From contig JAEXZY010000111.1 in NCBI GenBank assembly GCA_023404955.1, forward strand, positions 1 through 64,000: a stretch of DNA of 64,000 nt, read 5' to 3'. The notes beneath the pieces were generated by a model. That model saw nothing but the letters and a program-made list of their open reading frames with translations. It did no database searches and was not told the origin of the DNA. The stretch is from Actinomycetes bacterium. GTDB lineage: Bacteria; Actinomycetota; Actinomycetes; Mycobacteriales; Mycobacteriaceae. Of this stretch, positions 48,651 to 57,542 are shown one piece after another; the first letter of the stretch is position 1; each line of letters opens with the position of its first letter. The position numbers were made by a program, and so were the translations under genes.

Positions 48651-49439
48651 CTATCCCGCGGACTTCTTGACCCGACGCGTGCTCGTCGCCTTGGCCGCCG
48701 GTTTGGTCCGCGGTGCACTGGCTTTCGATGTCTCCGGCGCCATCAGCGCTTGACGGCACCACGCCCATAGCTGATCTTCGTTCAGCGCAGCGGTGCCCTT
48801 GGCACCGAGGTGGAACACACCGATCTGCGCCAGCGATGTCAGCGTCGCGTTGAGCAACGTCGACAGTTGAGCGGGCGTCAGGTCCTTGCGGACGAGACCC
48901 GCCCGGGAGCAGGCCGTGAGGATCTTCGTCAGCAATCTCTGGTGCGGCTCCCAGATCTTGGTGAAGTCCGCGGGCCGCTCGATCTCGAGGCTGAGGTTGT
49001 AGATCGTCATCACGCGACCGCCTACCCTCTCCGAGGATTCGGCCCGCGACAGGAAGCCACGGCAGAATGCTTCGAGCTGTTCCATCGGTCCGTCGGCGGC
49101 AGCGACCTCTTGCCGGATGCTCTCGGTGAACTGACTGGTGACGTTCTCGTACAGCGCCAGCATCAGCTCTTCCTTACCGGCGAAGTGTTGATAGAACGCG
49201 CGCAGGCTGAGGTTCGACCGGTCGATCAAGGTCTGGATCGTGAAGTCGGCGCTGCCCTGTTCCTCCACCAGCTCGAGCGCAGCGGCAAGAAAGCGTGAGC
49301 TGCGAGCCAATGCCCGCGCGCGAGCCGTGCTCAGACGTCGCTCGATCGATCGTTGCTGCCACGACGTCGGCATCTCGACCTCGGCTTCGACGAGCTCGAG
49401 TTCGGCGACGTCCTGATCATCTCTGGCGGGCATGGTCAT
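48651..49439 (-). CDS. TetR-family transcriptional regulator
   Basis: 262 residues. After a 35-residue acidic lead, the DNA-binding part is RARALARSSRFLAAALELVEEQGSADFTIQTLIDRSNLSLRAFYQHFAGKEELMLALYENV (~40-100). The C-terminal domain has LLTKILTACSRAGLVRKDLTPAQLSTLLNATLTSL, followed by a basic Lys/Ala tail (TKPAAKATSTRRVKKSAG). The start could be ATG 49439 or 49433; no Shine-Dalgarno is visible. It is the second candidate to bind the GAGAA-type sites, although no site stands in its own promoter. Confidence 0.88.
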   Translation of the reverse strand: MTMPARDDQDVAELELVEAEVEMPTSWQQRSIERRLSTARARALARSSRFLAAALELVEEQGSADFTIQTLIDRSNLSLRAFYQHFAGKEELMLALYENVTSQFTESIRQEVAAADGPMEQLEAFCRGFLSRAESSERVGGRVMTIYNLSLEIERPADFTKIWEPHQRLLTKILTACSRAGLVRKDLTPAQLSTLLNATLTSLAQIGVFHLGAKGTAALNEDQLWAWCRQALMAPETSKASAPRTKPAAKATSTRRVKKSAG

Positions 49440-49538
49440 GAATGTTACGCCCAGTAGCCGAGAACGTGTGATCTACCTACACGGGTATGTCGCTTCCGCG
49501 ACGTGAGATCGTCGATTCACGTGCTCACCGTCCTGGCG

Positions 49539-50396
49539 TCAGCGCGCTTCCCATTGCGGCGGGCGTTTGTCGAGGAATGCCCGGGGTCCTTCGATCGCGT
49601 CCTTGGTGAGTGCGACCTTCATGCGGTAATTCTCCGCCAGCAGCTCCGCCTCGTAGATCGGCAGCGTCAACCCCTTGCGAATCGCCATCCGCGACCCGCG
49701 GACAGCCAAGGGCGCATTCGAGTTGATCGTGTCGGCGATCTGCCAGGCACGCTCCATCAGCAGCTCGTGCGCCACCACCTCGGTGAAGATTCCGAGGTCA
49801 TACCCACGTTGGGCGTCCAGGCGTTCGTGTTTGCCCATGAGGACCAGCCGCATGGCCACCGGTAACGGCAGAACCCGTGCCAACCGCACTGCTTCTCGTC
49901 CGGAGGTGACGCCGATACTGACGTGCGGATCCATCAGCGACGCACGATCCGAGGCGATCGTGACGTCGGCGGTGGTGATGAGATCCAAGCCTGCCCCACA
50001 GGCGATTCCGTTCACCGCACAGATGATCGGCTTGGTCATCTGCAACCACGGAGGGGTCGCCTCCTGAGGGGCGTCCCACTGCCGCAACGAGCTGAGCACC
50101 GGTTCGCCCTGTGTGTCGATCCCGGCGGCGTTCTCGGTGTCGTGGTCGGCGGCCTTGTTGACATCTGCGCCGACGCACAGAGCGCGCCCGGCGCCGGTGA
50201 CGATCACCGTCCAGATGTTGTGTGAGCGCTCGACCTCCTCGTAGATCTCGGTGAGCTCGGCGATCATCTCGTCGTTGATCGCGTTGAGCACCTGTGGACG
50301 GTTCAACGTCACACACGCCGTGTGTCCCCGGACCTCGAACTCCAGCGTCTCCAGGATGTTGGAGCCGGCCGCACCGCTCGGCTGTGCGATCGCCAT
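49539..50396 (-). CDS. Crotonase-fold protein
   Basis: 285 residues. ACVTLNRPQVLNAINDEMIAELTEIY, GAGRALCVGADVNKAAD (oxyanion loop), AVNGIACGAGLDLITTADVTIASDRASLMDPHVSIGVTSGREAVRLARVLPL. The two hydratase Glu positions are Asp (GAGLD) and His (DPH). It ends in DAIEGPRAFLDKRPPQW, the typical last helix. It is the last gene of a four-gene operon with an aldolase, a dioxygenase and a 2-hydroxyacid dehydrogenase; its ATG shares one base with the preceding TGA. Confidence 0.88.
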   Translation of the reverse strand: MAIAQPSGAAGSNILETLEFEVRGHTACVTLNRPQVLNAINDEMIAELTEIYEEVERSHNIWTVIVTGAGRALCVGADVNKAADHDTENAAGIDTQGEPVLSSLRQWDAPQEATPPWLQMTKPIICAVNGIACGAGLDLITTADVTIASDRASLMDPHVSIGVTSGREAVRLARVLPLPVAMRLVLMGKHERLDAQRGYDLGIFTEVVAHELLMERAWQIADTINSNAPLAVRGSRMAIRKGLTLPIYEAELLAENYRMKVALTKDAIEGPRAFLDKRPPQWEAR

Positions 50397-51472
50397 CAGG
50401 AAACCACCGCCGCAACCGATTCGGGAGCCACGCCCAGGATGTCGCGGAAGCGATCACGATAGCGCGGCCACACCTCGGGGTTGAGCAGCCGCGGTGGCCG
50501 CCCGCCCTCGAAGATGGTTTCCCACTGGGTGGCTGTCGCCACCGCGATGTCGCGTGCCGCCTCCACCGTGATACCTGCGGTGTGCGGGGTGGCGACGACA
50601 GTGTCGAGTGCCAGCAGCGGATTGTCGTGGCGCGGCGGCTCCTCGTGGAACACGTCGAGGCCTGCGCCGGCGATCGATCCGCTGAGAAGTGCCGCGTGCA
50701 GCGCCTCTTCGTCGTGGACCGGCCCGCGCGCGGTGGTGATGAAGAACGCCGTCGGCTTCATCGCCGCGAACTGTCGCGCATCGAAGAGCCCTCGCGTCTC
50801 GGCGGTGAGCGGACAGGTCACCTGTACGAAGTCCGATCGTTCGACGAGCTCGTCGAGTCCCACTGCGGTGACCCCGCGGGCCCGCGCCGCAGCGTCGTCC
50901 ACGTACGGATCGAAGACGAGGACTTCCATCCCGAACGGAGCGCACAACTCCACCAACCGACCACCGATGGCTCCGAGGCCCACGATTCCCAACGTCTTAC
51001 CCGCGAGTTGCGTGCCCTGGAGGGCCATCCGGTCACCAAGCGGGCCGCGACGCAATGCTCTGTCTGACACGGTGATCTTCTTGGCCAGATCGAGCATGAA
51101 GCCCAATGCATGTTCGGCCACCGCCTCGGCGCCCGGACCCGAGTTGTTGCACACAGCGATGCCTGCGCGGGTGCACGCCTCCACGTCGATGACGTCGTAC
51201 CCGGCACCCGCCGAACAGACAGCCAACAGGTTGGGGCACCGCGCCACCAGGGCCGGACCCGCCAGCCACTGGTCACCGCCGTCCACGCGTGCGACGTCGG
51301 TGCGGGTCGCCACCTGGTATCCGTGCGCGGATTCCAGTGCCGCCCAGCCGTCCTCGTCACCGGCGTGGAGATCCAACCTGACCACGTCGATGTCTGCGCG
51401 TCCCAGGATCTCCCCCGCCACCGGATCGGTCCATCGCTCATAGATGAGTTTCGGCCGTGCAGCTCCGGTCAT
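50396..51472 (-). CDS. D-2-hydroxyacid dehydrogenase (phosphoglycerate-dehydrogenase-like)
   Basis: 358 residues. The NAD+ domain has GKTLGIVGLGAIGGRLVELCAPFGMEVLVFDPY (~158). Catalytic Arg lies in FFITTARGPVHDEEALHAALLSGSIAGAGLDVFHEEPP, which also carries the Glu, and the His is in VVATPHTAGITVEAARD. NNSGPGAEAVAEHALGFMLDLAK is the standard hinge. It oxidises or reduces a 2-hydroxy/2-oxo acid, perhaps the product of the aldolase or dioxygenase of the same operon. It overlaps the dioxygenase gene by 4 bases. Confidence 0.9.
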   Translation of the reverse strand: MTGAARPKLIYERWTDPVAGEILGRADIDVVRLDLHAGDEDGWAALESAHGYQVATRTDVARVDGGDQWLAGPALVARCPNLLAVCSAGAGYDVIDVEACTRAGIAVCNNSGPGAEAVAEHALGFMLDLAKKITVSDRALRRGPLGDRMALQGTQLAGKTLGIVGLGAIGGRLVELCAPFGMEVLVFDPYVDDAAARARGVTAVGLDELVERSDFVQVTCPLTAETRGLFDARQFAAMKPTAFFITTARGPVHDEEALHAALLSGSIAGAGLDVFHEEPPRHDNPLLALDTVVATPHTAGITVEAARDIAVATATQWETIFEGGRPPRLLNPEVWPRYRDRFRDILGVAPESVAAVVS

Positions 51473-52584
51473 CGATCTATCTTGGGTTTCGCCTGGGCAG
51501 CCTTGAACATGTCGGCCAGCGCCGGGTCGACGTTCTTGTAGTCGTTGCGGGCGATCGAACCGTCGCGACCCTCCACGACGTCATAACCGAGGCGGAGGTC
51601 CTTGTTCTCCATGTGGAAGTACTCGCGGCCCAGCGGCAGTCGACGATCCGAGCGCGGCACCTCCATCCACGCCCGCAAGAAGCAGCGCGCCTTCTTCGGA
51701 TCGTTGCTGCTCACGAAATCTGAACGTGAGTGGCACATCGCGAAGTTGTTGGCAACGGCCGCTTCTCCGGATTCCAGACGAAACTCGACCTGCTGCTCGA
51801 CCAGTACGCGTCGCAGGTATTCGATGGCCTCTTCCTGCTTCGGGGTGAATTCGCGGCCCAATGTCTTCATGGCCGGCAGGATGCTGCTGTACGTGAAGTT
51901 GATACAGATCCTGCCGTCGATCTGCGAGAACACCGGAACGTCGTAGGGCGTGACGTCAGGCTGGTCGTCGGGTTGCTCGCTGCGGCGATGATGCGGGAAG
52001 CCCTGGTAGAGCACATCGAGCAGATCTGGCCGCTCGGCGAGGATGCGGTTGTGCGCGGCGGGCCCACTGGCGAACTGGCTCTCCCCGCCCTCTGCCGCCG
52101 GGTACACGCAGAGCAGGGACAAGATGTCAGCCGCATCGTTGTGCATCGCCAGTTCCGCGCGAGATTTGGTGCCGCGGGCCGGCTGCACACCGTTCGGGAG
52201 CACCTCCTCCTGCACCCGCACCATCCGGTGACCGAAGGAGTTGTTGGAGACGAGGTAGCCGAGGTGGGTACAGAACGCCCAGTAGATGCGCTCGAGATCC
52301 TCGACGGAATGCTGCTCGACCGGAAAGCCGCGGACGCAAGCCAGCCCCTTCCCGAACATGAGGTCCTGGTAGAGCCGCGCGAGATCGTCGTCGAGATCGG
52401 GATGTCTGGCGTCCTCGGGTGTGATCTCGTCACGGTCCTTGTTGGCCGTCTTGGCCAGGATCGACTCCAGCGCAGCGATGTTGCGAGAGGACAGGTCGAA
52501 GCAGAAGTCCTCCTTGCTGCTGAAGTCGGCGCCCGTCCACGCCATCGTGTCGTTGGCCTGCTTCGTGTAAATCGCGGTGGGCAT
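51469..52584 (-). CDS. TauD/TfdA-like Fe(II)/2-oxoglutarate-type dioxygenase
   Basis: 371 residues, AGGAGG before the ATG. The facial-triad HxD is in RAELAMHNDAADILSLLCVYPA (~148). The distal ligand region is AVANNFAMCHSRSDFVSSNDPKKARCFLRAWMEV (~300-330), with a His and the Arg that would hold 2-oxoglutarate. GLACVRGFPVEQHSVEDLERIYWAFCTHLG is the N-terminal double-stranded-helix entry. It could hydroxylate or desaturate a carboxylic acid. It sits between the HpcH-type aldolase and the 2-hydroxyacid dehydrogenase genes. Confidence 0.85.
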   Translation of the reverse strand: MPTAIYTKQANDTMAWTGADFSSKEDFCFDLSSRNIAALESILAKTANKDRDEITPEDARHPDLDDDLARLYQDLMFGKGLACVRGFPVEQHSVEDLERIYWAFCTHLGYLVSNNSFGHRMVRVQEEVLPNGVQPARGTKSRAELAMHNDAADILSLLCVYPAAEGGESQFASGPAAHNRILAERPDLLDVLYQGFPHHRRSEQPDDQPDVTPYDVPVFSQIDGRICINFTYSSILPAMKTLGREFTPKQEEAIEYLRRVLVEQQVEFRLESGEAAVANNFAMCHSRSDFVSSNDPKKARCFLRAWMEVPRSDRRLPLGREYFHMENKDLRLGYDVVEGRDGSIARNDYKNVDPALADMFKAAQAKPKIDR

Positions 52585-52621
52585 CCGTCCTCCTGTTATC
52601 CGGCACTCGGGGTTGTCGGTG

Positions 52622-53422
52622 CTATCGGGGTGGTCGATCTTCGAGACCGCGCAGCGCCTGAGCCCGCTGTGTGGCCGCCTCGGTCATCATTCCGACGTCT
52701 GTGCCTGCGGAGACGAATCGCAGACCGAGGTCCACGAAGCGTCTGAGCAGATCCAGCGAGGCGATGCCAGCCACTCCGAGCGCCACGCCGTGCTCACGAC
52801 ATGCCGCCGCGACACACTCTACTGCACGATGGAAACGTTCATTCTCATACTGTCCGTGGATACCCATCTCGGCGGTCAGGTCGCTCGGACCGATGAGAAT
52901 CATGTCAAGGCCGTCGACCGACGCGATCTCATCGACGGCATCGATCGCCGTCGGCGTCTCCACCATCACCGCGACCATCGTCTGACGCTCCAGCAGAGCC
53001 GCGAGCTCAGGGGCGGATCTGCGCTCGTATCCGCTCACCGCGTTGGGACCCGAAATCGACCGATGACCGACCGGGGGAAACCGTGCCGCATCCACGACAG
53101 CCTGCGCCTCTTCCGGCGAATCCACCTGCGGAACAATGACTCCCGTCGCTCCGATGTCGAGCACCCGGGCGATCATGCTCGAATCGTGCGACGGCACACG
53201 GACGAGTCCGGCGATACCGGCACCTCGCGCCGCAACGCAGAGCAGGCCGGCCGTTTCCAGCGATGTCGCGGTGTGCTCGAGGTCGACGTATACCGCGTCG
53301 TACCCGGCTGCGGCGGCGATCGCAGGGACATCGGGCGTCCGCGAGTTCAGCAGCGCGAGGCACAGCACCAACCCCTCGTCGGCCCGGAGGGCATCCCGAA
53401 TCGACGCGTGCACGCATGTCAC
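52622..53422 (-). CDS. HpcH/HpaI-type aldolase
   Basis: 266 residues from GTG 53422 (GTG 53413 is an alternative; no Shine-Dalgarno, possibly leaderless). YDAVYVDLEHTATSLETAGLL, GATGVIVPQVDSPEEAQAVVDAARFPPVGHRS and MVETPTAIDAVDEIASVDGLDMILIGPSDLTAEMG are the three family blocks with the metal-binding Glu and Asp. Such enzymes cleave 4-hydroxy-2-oxo acids to pyruvate or oxaloacetate plus an aldehyde. It starts a four-gene operon and is divergent from the Ltp2-like thiolase gene. Confidence 0.88.
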   Translation of the reverse strand: MTCVHASIRDALRADEGLVLCLALLNSRTPDVPAIAAAAGYDAVYVDLEHTATSLETAGLLCVAARGAGIAGLVRVPSHDSSMIARVLDIGATGVIVPQVDSPEEAQAVVDAARFPPVGHRSISGPNAVSGYERRSAPELAALLERQTMVAVMVETPTAIDAVDEIASVDGLDMILIGPSDLTAEMGIHGQYENERFHRAVECVAAACREHGVALGVAGIASLDLLRRFVDLGLRFVSAGTDVGMMTEAATQRAQALRGLEDRPPR

Positions 53423-53433
53423 CGTAACGCACC

Positions 53434-53449
53434 GAGAACGGCAGTTACA
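53434..53449. promoter_or_regulatory. GAGAA-N6-TTCTC-type operator site
   Basis: GAGAACGGCAGTTACA lies in the 68-base divergent promoter between the aldolase operon (-) and the thiolase-DUF35 pair (+). Confidence 0.5.
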
Positions 53450-53490
53450 CTTTTTGGTGACGTGCGTTCTCTGTGTGATAACCATGACGC

Positions 53491-54636
53491 ATGCCAAATC
53501 CTCGGGTCGCGATCGTGGGCGCGGCACTGTCGGATTGCGGGCGAGTGCCCGACAAGACCGCGATGGGTCTGATGGCGCAGGCTTCGCGCCGCGCGCTCGC
53601 CGATGCCGGCCTCACCAAGGACGATGTGGACGGTTTCGGCGGCCACGGGTCACTCCTTCCCCCTGTAGACGTGTGCGAGTACCTCGGGCTACGGCCTCGG
53701 TGGGTGGACGCCACCAACGTCGGCGGCTCGTCATGGGAGGTGCTGGCAGGCCACGCCGCAGCCGCCATCGCGGCCGGTGACATCGACGTCGCGCTGCTGA
53801 CCTACGGGTCGACCGCGCGGTCCGATGTCAAACGGCGAGTGCGTGCGTCGGCGGCCGCGATGAGCACCGGCGGCGCACTGCAGTACGAGGCGCCGTACGG
53901 GGCGACGCTGATCGCGAAGTACGCGATGGCCGCCCGGCGGCACATGATCGAGTACGGGACGACGGTCGACCAGCTCGCCGAGGTGGCGGTCGCTGCCCAC
54001 GAATGGGCCGCGATGAACCCGACAGCGTTCGAGCCGCACCGCATCACCGCTGACGACGTAGCGGCAGCGCCCATGCTGGCCGACCCGTTCACCGCCAAAC
54101 ACGTCTGCCTGCGCACCGATGGTGGCGGCGCCGTCGTGCTCGCCGCCGAGCATGTGGCGCGCGACTGCGCGAAGGCTCCGGTCTGGATCCTGGGCGGCGC
54201 GGACAGCACGTCACACGTCAGCATGAGCCACTGGGCCGATTTCACGACGTCGGCCGCTGCGGTGTCCGGCCCCCGCGCGTTCGCTCGGGCGGGCGTGACA
54301 CCCGCCGACATCGACGTGTGCCAGCTCTACGACTCGTTCACCTCGACCGTCCTGCTCACGGTCGAAGATCTGGGTTTCTGCGCCAAAGGCGAGGGCGGGG
54401 CGTTCCTCGAATCCGGAGCGCTGCGCCCCGGCGGCGCACTGCCCACCAACACCGACGGGGGCGGGCTCGCGTCCTGTCACCCCGGAATGCGAGGAATGTT
54501 CCTGATGGTCGAGGCGGTGGCACAGCTGCGCGGGGAGTGCGGTCAGCGGCAGGTCGAGGGAGCCGAGCTGGCGTGCGTGCACGCGATGGGCGGATTCTTC
54601 AGCCACAGCGCAACGATGATCTTGGGGAATCGATGA
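53491..54636 (+). CDS. Thiolase-fold protein of the Ltp2 (lipid-transfer) type
   Basis: 381 residues. VAIVGAALSDCGRVPDKTAMGLMAQASRRALADAGLTKDDVDGFGG opens the fold. The nucleophile region reads DATNVGGSSWEVLAGHAAAAI, without the Cys of true thiolases. C-terminal blocks are DVCQLYDSFTSTVLLTVEDLGFCAKGEGGAF and LPTNTDGGGLASCHPGMRGMFLMVEAVAQL. With the coupled DUF35 gene (ATGA overlap) it matches the Ltp2-DUF35 aldolase arrangement that releases a side-chain fragment by retro-aldol cleavage. The activity is inferred. Confidence 0.87.
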   Translation: MPNPRVAIVGAALSDCGRVPDKTAMGLMAQASRRALADAGLTKDDVDGFGGHGSLLPPVDVCEYLGLRPRWVDATNVGGSSWEVLAGHAAAAIAAGDIDVALLTYGSTARSDVKRRVRASAAAMSTGGALQYEAPYGATLIAKYAMAARRHMIEYGTTVDQLAEVAVAAHEWAAMNPTAFEPHRITADDVAAAPMLADPFTAKHVCLRTDGGGAVVLAAEHVARDCAKAPVWILGGADSTSHVSMSHWADFTTSAAAVSGPRAFARAGVTPADIDVCQLYDSFTSTVLLTVEDLGFCAKGEGGAFLESGALRPGGALPTNTDGGGLASCHPGMRGMFLMVEAVAQLRGECGQRQVEGAELACVHAMGGFFSHSATMILGNR

Positions 54637-55040
54637 CGGACATCCGCCTCGGACCCGACCGCCCGACACCAGACGTCGATAGTGAGGCGTGGTGGCAGGC
54701 AGTGCAGGACGGCCGCCTGATGGTCAGCGCGTGCCGATCGTGCGCGCGCCGATTCCTGTACGCCCGCCCCTTCTGCCCGTTCTGCTGGAGTGAGGACGTC
54801 GAGTCTCTGCCGTCGTCGGGACGCGGCACCCTCTACACCTGGAGCACGATCCACCAGAACTCTGCACCATTCGATGCCCGGACGCCCTATGTCGTCGGCA
54901 TGGTCGACCTCGACGACGGGCCCAGGTTGATGTCGGCGATCGAGGTGCCCGTCGCCGAACTGGCAGCTGGGATGGCGCTGGTTCTCGCCTTCCGGCACGA
55001 CGACGACGGCTTCGTCGTGCCTGTCTTCCGGGCTGCCTAA
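54633..55040 (+). CDS. DUF35 Zn-ribbon/OB-fold partner of the thiolase-fold protein
   Basis: 135 residues. The zinc ribbon has C34, C37, C48 and C51 (ACRSCARRFLYARPFCPFCW), followed by an OB fold: GRGTLYTWSTIHQNSAPFDARTPYVVGMVDLDDGPRLMSAIEV. It is separate here but fused in the protein at 22733. In the Ltp2 system the DUF35 unit activates and stabilises the aldolase subunit. Its last 4 bases overlap the stop of the convergent acyl-CoA synthetase gene. Confidence 0.9.
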   Translation: MTDIRLGPDRPTPDVDSEAWWQAVQDGRLMVSACRSCARRFLYARPFCPFCWSEDVESLPSSGRGTLYTWSTIHQNSAPFDARTPYVVGMVDLDDGPRLMSAIEVPVAELAAGMALVLAFRHDDDGFVVPVFRAA

Positions 55041-56602
55041 CCCTGCAGCGGCGCGATCCTGGCGGACACCGAGCGCGGCAAACCCACGGACAGGTCCTTG
55101 AGGGTGTTGCGTTGCACCTTGCCATTGGCGTTCAACGGCAAGGGGCGGTCCCAGTACACGATCTCCTCGGGCAGCTTGTACTTCGGCAAGCCGGCCGCGG
55201 TCAGCGCATCGACGATGTCAGACAACGAAAGCTGGGTGTCTGCGTCGAGGACTAGCGCTACAGCCAGGCGTTCCCCCGTCGTCGCGTCGGCCATCGGGAA
55301 CGCCGCGCATTCGCGCACACCCTGCACCCGCGAGACAGCCTCGTCGATCTCCGCCGCAGGGATCTTGAGACCGTTGCGGATCACGATGTCCTTCAAGCGA
55401 CCGACGATGCGGACCCGGCCGTCCACCACGTCGGCGACGTCCCCGGTGCGAAACCAGTCGCCGTCGAATGCCACAGCGTCGTCGTCGGCATCGGTGTAGC
55501 CCAGAAAGGCGTGCGGTCCGGTGATGCAACATTCGGTCGAGTCCGCCGACGACCCGACCCGCACGTCGACGTCGGCGAGTGGCGCACCGTCGTCGGCGTG
55601 CCGCAGCTCCGCCGGTTCCTCACGCCTACCCGAGGTACTGATCGGTACTTCCGATGATCCGTAGGCGCGCATGACCACGATGCCGAAGTCGTTCTCCACC
55701 CGTTCGACGATGCGTCGGTCCAGTGCTGTGCCGCCGAGGTACACCGCGCGTAGTGGAACGCTGCGCTGCCGACGGCTGACTTCGTCGAGAAGGCGGTCGA
55801 GAAGGCGGTCCGGTCCGCCGTACCAGGTGGCGCCGGTGGCGAGGAGCAGATCTGCGGTGCCGACGGGACTCCACGCATCTTCGAGCACTACCGGGATGTC
55901 CAACAGCGGCGCGATGTAGGCGGCCTGCAGCACGCCGGTCACCGAGGCCAGCGGGCTGATCAGGAAGATGCGATCGGAGAGGCCCAACCCCGATGCGTCG
56001 ATGTAATTGCGGGACGCCTTGATCAACGTGCTGTGCGAATGGATCACACCTTTTGGCCGCGACGTCGTGCCCGAGGTGTAGAGGACCAGCGACGGCTGGT
56101 CAGCCGCGCGAACGGGCGGCGCGACGTCATGCCCACCGGCAGTGGGCGTGGTAAACCAACGGCACGCGTCGGTCAGGTCTGACTCAGGCGCCGACCAGCC
56201 TGGTGCAATGCCATGCAAAGCACCGGTTCTCGCCACGATGTCGGCGATGCCCGCTGCACCTGTATTGCGCGCCACGAGCAACGTGACGGCCTCAACGCGG
56301 GCGGCCGCATACACAGCGATCACCGAGTCGACGTCGTTGCCCGCCACCACGATGAGGGGTTCACCACTGCTGACGCCTGCAGCCGTGATCGCGCGCGCCC
56401 ACCGATCGACCTCGGCGTCCAGCTCGCCGTAGGTCAGCGACCTGTCGCGCTGCACCAGCGCCATCGAATCCGGCCGCCGACGAGCAGCGTCGCGAAGCAG
56501 GTCGACCGGCTCGGCCGACCAGAAACCCGCCGCCCGGTACCTGTCACGCGACGACTCGGCTCGGCGCTGCGCGTGGTCGAGCAGTCCCCTCGTGCTCGTC
56601 AT
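55037..56602 (-). CDS. Acyl-CoA synthetase (ANL superfamily)
   Basis: 521 residues from ATG 56602. LVLYTSGTTSRPKGVIHSHSTL (P-loop, ~175), VMRAYGSSEVPIS (~310), DWFRTGDVADVVDGRVRIVGRLKDIVIRNGLKIPAAEIDEAVSRVQGV (~395), and catalytic Lys in LPLNANGKVQRNTLKDL. It activates a carboxylic acid to the CoA ester. It is divergent from the MFE-2-like SDR with only 55 bases between starts, which are filled by two GAGAA-type sites. Confidence 0.87.
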   Translation of the reverse strand: MTSTRGLLDHAQRRAESSRDRYRAAGFWSAEPVDLLRDAARRRPDSMALVQRDRSLTYGELDAEVDRWARAITAAGVSSGEPLIVVAGNDVDSVIAVYAAARVEAVTLLVARNTGAAGIADIVARTGALHGIAPGWSAPESDLTDACRWFTTPTAGGHDVAPPVRAADQPSLVLYTSGTTSRPKGVIHSHSTLIKASRNYIDASGLGLSDRIFLISPLASVTGVLQAAYIAPLLDIPVVLEDAWSPVGTADLLLATGATWYGGPDRLLDRLLDEVSRRQRSVPLRAVYLGGTALDRRIVERVENDFGIVVMRAYGSSEVPISTSGRREEPAELRHADDGAPLADVDVRVGSSADSTECCITGPHAFLGYTDADDDAVAFDGDWFRTGDVADVVDGRVRIVGRLKDIVIRNGLKIPAAEIDEAVSRVQGVRECAAFPMADATTGERLAVALVLDADTQLSLSDIVDALTAAGLPKYKLPEEIVYWDRPLPLNANGKVQRNTLKDLSVGLPRSVSARIAPLQG

Positions 56603-56615
56603 CGTGACCTCACAT

Positions 56616-56653
56616 GCAAATGCATCTTCTCTTCGGCGTAAATGTAACCTCTC
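56616..56653. promoter_or_regulatory. Two GAGAA-N6-TTCTC-type operator sites
   Basis: On the minus strand GAGAAGATGCATTTGC (56616-56631) and GAGAGGTTACATTTAC (56638-56653). They fill the 55-base divergent promoter between the acyl-CoA synthetase and the SDR and are 22 bases apart, the same offset as the pair at 41705 and 41727. Confidence 0.5.
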
Positions 56654-56657
56654 ATCC

Positions 56658-57533
56658 ATGTCATACATGACCTTCGACGATCAGGTGGCCATCGTGACCG
56701 GGGCCGGTAACGGGCTCGGACGCTGCCATGCCCTTGAACTCGCTCGCCGCGGAGCCCGTGTCGTCGTCAACGACCTGGGCAGCGCCGTCGACGGGAGCGG
56801 AGCCTCCACCTCCGCAGCCCAGGCCGTCGTCGACGAGATCACCGCAACCGGGGGTACCGCGATCGCCAACGGAGACTCCGTTGCAACGCCTGAAGGCGGG
56901 GCCGCCATCGCGGCGGCAGCATGTGAGGCCTTCGGCCGGATCGACATCCTGGTCAACAACGCGGGTATCCTCCGCGACGCCGCGTTCAAGAACATGACGC
57001 CCGAGCAGGTGGACGCGGTCATCGCCGTGCACCTCAGCGGCGCCTTCAACGTCACACGGGCCGTATGGCCGGTGATGCGAGAACAGAACTACGGGCGCAT
57101 CATCCAGACGACCTCCGGGACAGGCCTTTTCGGAAACTTCGGACAAGCCAACTACGGCGCGGCCAAAATGGGACTGGTCGGCATGATGCACGTGCTGTCG
57201 ATCGAGGGCGCCCGAAACGGCATCGCGGTGAATGCGATCGCACCGATCGCGCGTACGCGGATGACCGAGGACATCATGGGCGATGCAGGAGCCGCCATGG
57301 ACCCTGAGCTGGTCACCCCGGTCGTCGTGTATCTCGCCCACCGCGATTGCGACCGCACCGCGCACATCTACTCCGTCGGCGCGGGCAAGGTGTCGCGGGT
57401 GTTCATCGGGGTCAGTCGCGGCATCGAGGACACACAGCTGAGCGCGGAATCCATTGCGGCGGCGATAGACGACATCGACGACACCTCGTCGTTCACCATC
57501 CGCGGCGGCCCCGCCAACCCGGCCAGCGCCTGA
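56658..57533 (+). CDS. SDR of the MFE-2/17beta-HSD4 N-domain type
   Basis: 291 residues from ATG 56658 (ATG 56667 also possible; no Shine-Dalgarno, perhaps leaderless). VAIVTGAGNGLGRCHALELARRGARVVVNDLGSAVDGSGASTSAAQAVVDEI is the characteristic start of peroxisomal-type (3R)-hydroxyacyl-CoA dehydrogenases. TTSGTGLFGNFGQANYGAAKMGLVGMMHVL holds Ser, Tyr and Lys. VYLAHRDCDRTAHIYSVGAGKVSRVFIG is the family C-terminus. It would oxidise a (3R)-hydroxyacyl-CoA. It is convergent with the crotonase at 57543. Confidence 0.88.
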   Translation: MSYMTFDDQVAIVTGAGNGLGRCHALELARRGARVVVNDLGSAVDGSGASTSAAQAVVDEITATGGTAIANGDSVATPEGGAAIAAAACEAFGRIDILVNNAGILRDAAFKNMTPEQVDAVIAVHLSGAFNVTRAVWPVMREQNYGRIIQTTSGTGLFGNFGQANYGAAKMGLVGMMHVLSIEGARNGIAVNAIAPIARTRMTEDIMGDAGAAMDPELVTPVVVYLAHRDCDRTAHIYSVGAGKVSRVFIGVSRGIEDTQLSAESIAAAIDDIDDTSSFTIRGGPANPASA

Positions 57534-57542
57534 ACGTCGCCG

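Noticed and set aside
49440..49538. A GAGAA-type site upstream of the second TetR gene
   Set aside because: GAGAACGTGTGATCTA has the left arm only; the right arm does not fit.
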